Below are positions 13,945-24,740 of a DNA stretch of 60,614 nucleotides, piece after piece. Made by a program: the position numbers and the translations under genes. Under the pieces are notes generated by a model. That model saw only the letters and a list, made by a program, of their open reading frames with translations. It was not told where the DNA came from and searched no databases. The stretch's first letter is position 1. Every line of letters begins with the position of its first letter. This stretch comes from Euprymna scolopes (Eukaryota; Mollusca; Cephalopoda; Sepiida; Sepiolidae): assembly GCA_024364805.1 (NCBI GenBank), contig CM044489.1, positions 66,513,774 through 66,574,387 on the forward strand. Reading direction: 5' to 3'.

Positions 13945-16900
13945 AGAAATAGAAATACTATATAAAAATATGACTAAAATAGACAAGTCGCGCGTGCGTG
14001 CGTGGTCTCCATCTGGTGCTGCATGTGAGATGATACCATGAAGAAATAATGAATGTGGGAAGTGTGAAGGTTGAGTTAGTCCTAAAAACAAATATTACTT
14101 CCGTTGTAGTTAAAAATTTGATTTGAACTTATCACATTTTTTTTGCTCTTTTTGGCCCAATCATGGTCCTAAGAAATTACGGTGTTTTCGGGGTACTCCC
14201 CCAACCACTTCTCACAATTGCAATTCAATCGTTCTGAGCAACATGCTTCCCCCTGTCGGACTCATCAATATTGTGAACACCTATTTCTTTAATTCTGCGA
14301 TGCAAAACTTTTCTTGTCACCTCTTTTGAGGTCCTGGGAATGCCGAATCCTAGTGAAAACGAACAAATGGTACAGTTTCAAGCCTTAAGACATGTATATT
14401 TAAATTCAGCAGCATGGAAAACTACTATATAGATATACATACAAAGTTTTTTGAGTAATATGAAAAAAGAGCTCCAAAAAGGCATGTATTTTAGTCCTAA
14501 AAGTCCCAGAACTAGAATTTTGCCAGGGTCACCTATACTGAATTTATATTAAGAACAATGGCCTCCACATTTTGGCCAAGTTTCAGGAAAATCTAATGGA
14601 TGGATCAAACGCTATGGGGGCAAAAAATACCATTTTGGGGCATTTTTTACCTCTTTTGAGCCCCTAGGGATGTCGAATCCCAGTATAAATGGATAACGGT
14701 GCAGTTTCAGGCCTTAACACATGTATATTTGAGTTGACCGCCATGTAAAACCACTATATAGTCAGACATACCAAGTTTTTGTTGAAAAATATGAAAAAAG
14801 AGCCACAAAAAGGGGCATTCTTAGCACTAAAAGTCCCCGGGGATCCAAACCAGAATTTTGCCAAGATCACCCATACTGGATTTATATTAAGAACAATGAC
14901 CTCCACATTTTGGCCAAGTTTCAGAAAAATCTAATAGATCAAAAGTTATGGGGGCAAAACATGTAATTTTGGGGCATTTTTGACCTCTTTTGAGCCAAAC
15001 GGGAATTTTTGCGAAAAAAATTTTTTTTACTGTGCACATCTATTTAATGAAATATAATTTGTGGCAAAATTTAAAAAAAATGGATGGTTATCTGGCAATC
15101 GTCCGGACTAATGGACACATGGACGTCAATAAAAATATAGGTTCCTCTCTGATAAATCGGAGAACCAAAAATAAAATAACTACTCGGCTTACATAATCTA
15201 CTAAAAGCAGAAATTATAAAAATTCAATCTGATAAAAAGCAACAATCCAATTCATTATTAACCTCCAATCTAAAAAAAAAAAACTGTTAATGATATCTGC
15301 AACCATTCTAATATCATTCTAAAAAAACGTTGACAAAAGAAGTATGTTTGTAGTACTTAATAAATCTGATTATTATACTAAACTTCAAATCATTCTTGAT
15401 GACTACAAAAAAATTGAAAAATAAAAAAAGAATTAACAGTAAACCTACTAATATATTAAACATACACGTCAAACTAATCACTATCAATATTGCACAAACT
15501 GATATTTATTAACTTCCCAAAATTGGAGATTATAAACCTGATTATTTATATGGAACAGTTAAAATACATAAATCTAAATTTTCACCTCTGACCTATCATA
15601 TCATAAATTACTACTATCTGGGTCCTGGATATGATCTTAAACTATATCCAGTGGTGAGGCCCCAGCTTGCGGGCTTTGGGGAGTATGGAACCACCCTTTA
15701 ATTGCCATTGCTTCCAGGTCCACTCTGACCCGGAGTGGTAGTACCTGTTAGGGTCCCAACTATGGGTTAAATAGAAACCGACTTGAAAAAAAAAAAAAAA
15801 AACAACCAACCAACTACTATCTATTTTATTACAAAACCCTAAATGAACTTATCAGCCTGTGTATACATTGTTAAACCGACACAAGAATTTTACAAATCCT
15901 AAAAACAAAACAACCGGGCAATAAAATCATTGTATCTTTTGACATAAGAAAGCTTATTCACTAATGTAGTTGAAAAAAGACAATTGACATAAATCAACAA
16001 TAATATATACAATAATTTGTTTCTTCCTCCACAATAAAAAAATAATACTAGAAATATTACAGTTAATCTGCATCATTGAATCACTTATGAATTCAAAGAA
16101 AACATTTACATTCAAATTGATGGAATTTCTATGGGTTTTATTCTCAGAATGATTTTTAGCAAAATTTATTTTAATGATCTTGGAAACAAAATATTCAATA
16201 ACACAATTAAACTTCCTATTCTTATTCTAGCTGCTAATAATGAATAAATATGCAAACATCAGAACTTTTTCCAAAATAAACTGTTTTTAAATTCAGCATA
16301 GATCTAAACATAAATAATAAAATCCCATTCCTTTATTTCCTTATTGACTTGCTATTATGTTTAACACTTCTGTTTATAAAAAACAATTTGCTTAAATTCT
16401 TGTATTCAAAATTTCAAACACAAATGACCTCATTGTTATAAAATAATCAAAATTGTCTTCTAAATTTCAAGCACAAACCTCATCATTACAAAATAGCCAT
16501 TGTTAAAAACCTAGGTAAGTTAAGTAATTTTTAGCGTATAATATTTTCCTTCTTGTTTTTTTTACGTATCGCCTCTCGATTGGACAATAGCTCAAATCAG
16601 TAATTCCCTTCAGTCAATCAGAGAAACAAGTATATTCACTGATGAAAATTTGCGTGTACTATAAAATCCCAAACAGTTTTCTTCATCTTTTCCTGCATTT
16701 TTATTTCAGACCTGATGCATATGATGAAGTTCTTTGAAATAGTCAAGTACCTTGTGCCAATAGTAAGTAACATACACATGACAAAACATTAACAAACCAC
16801 TATGCCCAGCAACAACACATACACATCACAAACCAAATGCATGTACACAGCACAAGTTGTTATACACATTTTTATACTAGCAAAACAGAGACAAACTAAT

Positions 16901-17210
16901 AGATACACAGATCTCCAATGCCTACTGATTTTACACAGACTCTCACACGTAAATGCATATGTCACAAGCCAAAACGAACATGTCTACTCAAATTCTGCTT
17001 ACAGATAAAATAAAACAACTTCCCTCTATGTTAATTTTATTTTTATTTCGGACTATTAGTCTCATCTTTATTAGTTGTTGTTTTTGGATCTTTTTTATTG
17101 GTTCATATTATTATTTATTTAGTGAACCAATAAAAAAGATCCAAAAACAACAACTAATAAAGATGAGACTAATAGTCCGAAATAAAAATAAAATTAACAT
17201 ATAATGCTCA

Positions 17211-17249
<39 letters not shown>

Positions 17250-20200
17250 AATTCCAATTAAGGAATAATATATATATATAAACTTCCCTCTACTTAGACT
17301 TTCGAAATTTTTGCATTTTATTCATTATTCATCTTCTGTTGTCTTAACAAGTTGTCAATAAAAATTCATTATTTGTATTATTTGGGTTCTTCAGACTAGT
17401 GTGTTCATCTTGAATGTTATTTTCACAGTTTGGTTGATGTAAAATCCACAACCTTCTTCATGTGTATCTTGTTGAACTTGGGAATCTTTCTGTTGACCTC
17501 AGGAATCTGCACAGAATTTTATATGAAACCATTTATTTAATCCATGACAGTAGCATTCTCTTGTTCCATCAATCATGACTTAGTAAAGGTCCTAGGCAAT
17601 TCGCAATTGGATTATGAATGTCGTCCGCATTGAGGATTGTACCTTCAACTTCCAGAAGAATGTAACTCACAACTGAATTTTGCCGAGTACTTTATCCATA
17701 ACACCACAAGTCCTTGCACAATAAAGGGTTCTATTCGAAATTCTGTCCAGATTCCAGAGTTCAACGGAAAGATTCCCGAATTCAACAAGATACACCTGAA
17801 GAAGGTCAAAAGTTACATCAACCGAAATGTTGTGAAAATAAGTCAAGATGAGAACAATAGTCCAAAGAATCCAAGTAATACAAATAATAAATCCTCATCT
17901 AAAAAATTCAGAATCATAAAAATTATTTTGTATGGGCAGATTTTGTCAATTTTCTTTTGATATTTTATTTCCAACTAGAAATTATCTCCCTTTACTATAA
18001 CTACTTTATACACATGGTATTAAAGACTGTCATTATTACGTCACATTTATTATAACTCTATACAACTGTATATAGTAATCTGCCAGCATGATTTTGTTAC
18101 TGTACTATAAAAGTAGTATAAAATGAAGTATAACTAAACAGATTCTCTATGATTTTATGCAGTAATGTAATAGAGTATATTCAGGTGAAAATGTACTAAG
18201 AAACAAATTTAGTAATAGATTAACTCCCCTTTTTCATTTTTCTCTGCTTTGTGTTTTAAATTAAAAATCATACATCATATTTTGATGCATCTATTATTGG
18301 TAGCTCGTAAAATACATCAGGAATATTCATAGTATCTGTATCAAAGATTTTTTTTAAAAAATGTAACTCACTTCAGTTTCTTTCTAAATATTAGCCTATT
18401 TATTTTTTGTAATTACTTGAATATCATAAAACGTACGTAAACTAATTTTATGTTTCAACTTTCTCCAGATGTATCTTTTCAGACTTAGGAACCCATAAAG
18501 AATTTCAACGGAACCCTTTATTCAGCCCATTGAAGGTAGATTGCTAATTTTTATGTTATTCTTAGATATTATCGCCCGCAGTAAGAATTGAACTGTCAAA
18601 AGATCATTGCTTTGAACAAATTGTTAATTATTACTTTTAATCGTTACTCTACAGATGGAATGAGAACATTCTACATCTGTGGATTAAATAAGGAGTTCAT
18701 TTCTCAATATTTCATGTAGGTTTCAGAGTTCAAAAAATATTACCAGAAGAATGCTGAGGCTTACATCAACCGAAATGTTATGAAAATAGTCACCAAGAAT
18801 GATAGTCAAAATAAAGTTTCTGTGTTTAGATATAAACCAAGCATATAAAAACAAATGTAGAGTTTTAATTAGTTTATATCAATGAATAATCAAGAAAATA
18901 TGATTTTTTTTTCTGTCAAACTTACCTAAAACATCGCCAGAGAGAAATTTCAATGCAGGTATGACATTGTCAATCCAACTATTTTGCTGCGATACCCAAG
19001 GGTTAAGGGGAGTAGTTGGAGAATCTTGCCAATCACGCACTTTTTCTTCTAACTGTAAAAATTGAAATTAAATTATCTTTAATGTCAAAATTAAAAGAAA
19101 ATATCAAATTTGGAAAACTGTTAATTTAACCGTTTAAAAGTTGATTAAGGATAAAAAAAAAACCCTGAAAATAAGCCAGCCATAATATAATCTTGAAAAA
19201 TATATAGTGAATCTAAAATCATATATTGAATTAGATTATAAAACTAAATTTAAAAAAAAAGTTTTTTTTTCTTCTATCTCACTCTCTAGGTATGTTACGA
19301 TTACTTTGTTACAGATGTCGAGGTGTTATCTGCCCAATCAATGTGTGATATTCATCAAAGAAGCAAGTGACTATGCGTTTGTGCTTTGTGTGGCTGTAAA
19401 TAATCACCACTCACATCAGAAACGTCCTTCTGTCCTGCGAGCTGAGAAGAAAGAGAAATATCCAAAAGATCCAAGATGGCGTCCATGATCTTTTAAAAGC
19501 CCTCGATCTCGTACAGTTTTCGCATGGTCACATGACACACCTGCTAATGAAGCATGCCTGGACATGATAAAAGCTGGTCGCTGGGAGGAGTGGGGGAGCG
19601 TTCAGACCTGCGTACCGTGAACAGTGCTCTGCATCTCATCAGACTTTTTGATACAACCCATGTAGTGAAATTTGGTGTGTGTCTCGTTAGACTTTTTTTT
19701 GTTTTGCCACACTGTGACACATGTGGATGTAGATGGTGCATCATGGAGACTGCTTGTGAATTTAATATTCCCTAAAAACTTCCTTTTTTAGGAAGAAGCA
19801 GGCTCCCATTTGATGTTAAAGCTATCTTCTGCTACTTGGGTGACATGTTGAATGCTGATGGTGGTTGTGAACGCAATATAATTGCTTGCTGTAATTTTGC
19901 TTAGGAAAGATTCAAGAAGCTGCTGCCAATTCTTACATCAATTTCTTTCAAAATATGGGATAAAGTTTTTTCGGTCTCTATTGCTTCTGTCATCTTGCAT
20001 GGGAGTGAAACATAGACAACAGATGCTTCTAATTTTTATGATTTTTTGCATGATGACCGTGCCATAATCAGGTGGATGGATGAACTGTGCTTCATCATAA
20101 ACTTGGTATTTAGGGTATTTTGGATGCCATACACGATCAGCATCTCAGATGGTTTAGCCATGCATTAACTCCATAACATGCCTGGATATCGCAGGTACTA

Positions 20201-23200
20201 AGGAACGTTGTAGACAAAGGAAGACTGGCTTGAGTGCATAAGAACTGATTTGACTGCATGCAACATGACTGATGTTAACCCTTTGAATTGGACTGCATTG
20301 AGAAAAGGTGTGAGAGGTTACATGTTGCCCATCTTGAATCTAGGACACTCATGTATAAAAAATGAAACAAGAAAGCAAAGATTTAAAAGGTACTCACTTT
20401 TGCAGTTGTTACTTTTGAATCCGGAAATTCATTAATGAGATCTCGTAAAAGACTGAAAAAGCTATCAAACTGTCCAAATGGTAGCTTGGGAGGTAAAGAT
20501 CTGTAAGATAAAAGAAAAAACAATATTACTGATGTGTAGAGACAAAGAAAATCGAAATGTGAACGGACAACTGCCAAACACAGCAAGGCAAACCAAAATT
20601 ATTTTTGGATAATTAAAATTTCATTCCTTTTTAGTCCAAGAACTTTCCCAAAGTTATTTGATGACATTCTTATGACTGATGTCCATCTATTTATATATGT
20701 ATGAGGGGCATTCTAAAAGCAATGCCTCCTATTTTTTATTCCACCCAAACAGATCAGAGAGGATTGTATTGTTATGAATTGCATTGTAATGGTGACTCAG
20801 CTTATGCATTCATAACCTGAAAGTTTCACCTCTCTGTTGCAGATATTTATGGTATGAGATTCTATGAAAGCAACCAGTCATGGATGTATATCAGAAACAG
20901 AAATGTGTCATTGAATTCCTGACAAAAATACATTGAGAATTCTAAAGCCCAAAAGTCACTCATTTTAATAGCACCACTCCTATCTTTGTCGTTCTTCAAC
21001 TTTTTGAATTTAAAAAAAAAAAAAGAAAAGGCTTTACTTTTGGAACAACTTTTGTCCAAAGTAAGTTATGAAAATATATTTGTGGTAATTAAGCTCCACA
21101 CAGGTTCACGTTTCATCCCTGTATTTCCTAAGGGAATGAAATGCAGACACCTCTGTGTAGCTTACTACCTGGCTCTACTAATATATTGAGCACTGTTGAA
21201 GTAAATACTGAAAATCTATACATAATATATTATATCTCCTTATAATATTATACGGGTATAGATGAAATAATTATATATATTTATAATATAAAGCTGAACA
21301 TCTGTGTCTGGTCACGAATAGGCTCCTATATGCTTGACTATTATAGAAAACTGATCACATATAATGATAGAAGATGTATCGAGACACAGGAATGGGTATG
21401 TTTGATCTGGCATAATGATGATTCATTCAAATTGTGGAGTCTGCGTACGCACCTAGTATGGAAATAAAAAATTTAAAAATTAAAAAAAAAAACGTTTACA
21501 AGTGTTTTTGATATAGATGTACATAATAATACTTTCATAATAGGGATGGTGTAATAAAATTGTGGGGTCTGCGTTCATGCCTGGCCTCCATAGAATAGAA
21601 AGAGAGGCACAAACTTTAATAAAGACTTTTCATATCTATCTGTGTAAGTATACTTTGATAATTATGTTTCAGTTTGAAGAAATATGGTATAACAAAATTA
21701 TGGGGTGTTCGTTCGCGCCTGGCCTCCACAGAATGGAAATATATCACAAAGTTTAACAAGATCCACAGAATATTGTGATAAGTGTTTCAGTGTGAACAAG
21801 TATGGTATAATAAATTATGGGGTTTATCTATTTTATTTTTACTTTCATCATATTTTGCTTTGGTTTTGATATCCCCAAATTTGAAGCTATCTCTTTACAA
21901 ACCTTCCTTTTTATAACCTATCATACTTTCATAAATCAGAGTCCATTTTCAGTAGGCTGTTTTTGAACCCAGTCAACAACAGGTACTTTTGCTAGTAATA
22001 TATAATTATAAATAATTATTTTTTATACCTACAGACACTAGTGTGTAAAAATTTCACAATTATCAGCACAGGAAGTCACAATTGCTGCTGATTGTGGAAT
22101 TCAAACCCAGCCACAAAGCCACCTTTCACTTCATTAGCAAAGAACGTTACCCCTGGGTTGCCGTCAACTGCCATGCGAATTAAGGAAAATTTTAACAATT
22201 ATAGAGCCAAATATAGGCATAGAAAAATTAGTTGGCATTTTGACCTTAAACCTAAATAGAATTGCATCTAACCAATCAATATTTGATTCTGTCTAGCCAG
22301 TGATTTACACAAAATTTGTGTGTTAGTTAAATAAACAAATCCTATTCATTTCATCCCTACTATATGACCTAAGAAATAGTTCAATAATAAACAATGAAAA
22401 AACTNNNNNNNNNNNNNNNNNNNNNNNNNNNNNNNNNNNNNNNNNNNNNNNNNNNNNNNNNNNNNNNNNNNNNNNNNNNNNNNNNNNNNNNNNNNNNNNN
22501 NNNNNNNNNNNNNNNNNNNNNNNNNNNNNNNNNNNNNNNNNNNNNNNNNNNNNNNNNNNNNNNNNNNNNNNNNNNNNNNNNNNNNNNNNNNNNNNNNNNN
22601 NNNNNNNNNNNNNNNNNNNNNNNNNNNNNNNNGTGCACTCACGGGGGACCATGCATGCTTCACTTGTTTAACTTGTACCCATGTTCAAACACTTTACTCA
22701 GCAACAATCATGCAAAGGAGGAATATCTGTATGTTCATTCTTTAAATTTTTGTTTGCTTGTTAAGATAGTCGATAGATCAATTTTTTTTTTAAATATGTC
22801 GTTTTAAACAAAAACAATATTGCATATTTGTCATGCCAAAAAAACAATAATATATCCAAAAATTACAAAAAAAATAATTGAGTAGAAAGTTGTTTACAGT
22901 TAAAAGAAATTTTTTAATGAAAATTGGGTAAAATTGCATTTTTCTTAGATGTTATAAAGTAGACAGTAGGAGGTTAAACACAAGGGACGTAACTCCGAAA
23001 GGAATATTTTAGATTACTTGTTTATGGCTGCAACATTTGTTGTCTATAATGATAGATACGGCACAATCACATTGACACACCGGTTCTCATCAGATCATTA
23101 AAGTTAAGCAACATTGAGCCTGGCCAGTACCAGTTGGGTGACCATTTGGGAAGGCGAGGCGCTGTATGTATCGTGAGGTAAAATACCAGATTGAGAAACT

Positions 23201-23892
23201 AGCTCGATCTATGCTTCTCTTGAGGGTAGATCGAATTCTCTTAAGCCGTGGTAGGCATCCCATCTACTGATGAGATCACAATAAAAAATACCCTTGATAG
23301 TCCTGGTGGAGCATCAAGTATTCAGCTACGGACAAGATTTGAATTACACTACAAACTCGTGTAGTGAGTTCAATCTTGGCTGCGACGACGATGGATGGAT
23401 GGATAACGATAGATTGTTTTTTTATTAAAAACACAATAGCAGTTGTTCTACTCAATGAATTTTCATAATTTTGGGATATATTATTATTTCCAACATGACA
23501 ATTAAGTGCGTAATATTGTTTTTGCTTAAAACGATATATTTAAAAAAATCAATTTGTCAACTATATCTAAACAAGCACTGCAAAGACATGTCAAGAAATA
23601 ATAATTTCTAATATTAATTTGTTTAATTTTTTTGTGAATCACTTACTCTGGTAATGGAAAGTCTGGAACACATTCTTCATCTCGGTTAAGTAACTCTGGG
23701 ATTTCAAGATTTGCTGCATCTTCATGGCTGGAAATGGCCATTCTTTTGGCAATGCTATCAGCACGACCAGCTTTTAATTTGCGCATTTTCTCTCCTTTCT
23801 TTTTTACTTTCTTTACACTAGCAGGACTGGTCGATGCAGTAGTTTCTGGAACGTCTGAAACGAAAACACAGAGAAAAAAATATTTATTACTG

Positions 23893-23935
<43 letters not shown>

Positions 23936-24700
23936 TTTCTGTTTAATTACTATTTAGGTCCAACTTTGAAAATCTAACATGGTAACTTTATATGTTATAT
24001 ATTTAAGATAAAAAGAAAATCTAATAATTCTCATTGATACCAGAGGATATAACTCGCTATATCCATTGATTCCTGCTGCTGTTTTTTTATTTTCATAAGT
24101 TATATGTACGCTTGAATTTAGAAAGGCTGAGATTTTGCTTTAGTTTTTGGAAGGAGATTTTCTTTTTCATCAATTTTATATTTAAAAATGTAGTAATGCC
24201 AAAGAAATAAACGTTTTTTGCAATACAAAAAAAATGGAAAACAAATTATTTGATTAAAAAATATTAATATTGGAGTTCACCACTTTATCATTGACAAAAT
24301 GAATATTACTATGAATCGGGGTTAATTTTCTATTATATAAATCTCACCTATCTGTTTAAATATATGTATGCATGTATGTTTGCATGTCTGCCTAAAACTT
24401 TCGACACAGCCAACGGATTTTCATGAGATGGGTATCGTTTTGAAGCTCCACCCTTCGGACGACAAATATTGAAAAATTGGCTAAAGGCATTAATTCCTTC
24501 ATCCTCAAACTGGGCACTTTCCTACAAGGAGGGGTCACTTTTTTCACCGATATTTTCAAAAGTCATCCCCTCTTTTCGATTGACTAGCCTTAATTTTAAC
24601 CTTCACCACTTCCGGACACAACAGCAAAGACATCACTTTTTTTTTTTCCACATTCTTTTCCTCCTTTGTGGTATGGATTTGAGCCTGCCTGCCTACTACC

Positions 24701-24740
<40 letters not shown>

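Noticed and set aside
17637-17960. 107-codon plus-strand frame
   Set aside because: Lies wholly within the tRNA-type SINE inverted pair; similar frames appear by chance in other copies.
22323-22807. Frames running through the N gap at 22405-22632
   Set aside because: They consist almost wholly of undetermined bases.
23055-23172. Possible true 5S rRNA gene
   Set aside because: It lacks a clean 3' terminator at the 5S end and continues into a SINE body with tail and target duplication; base changes disrupt helices.
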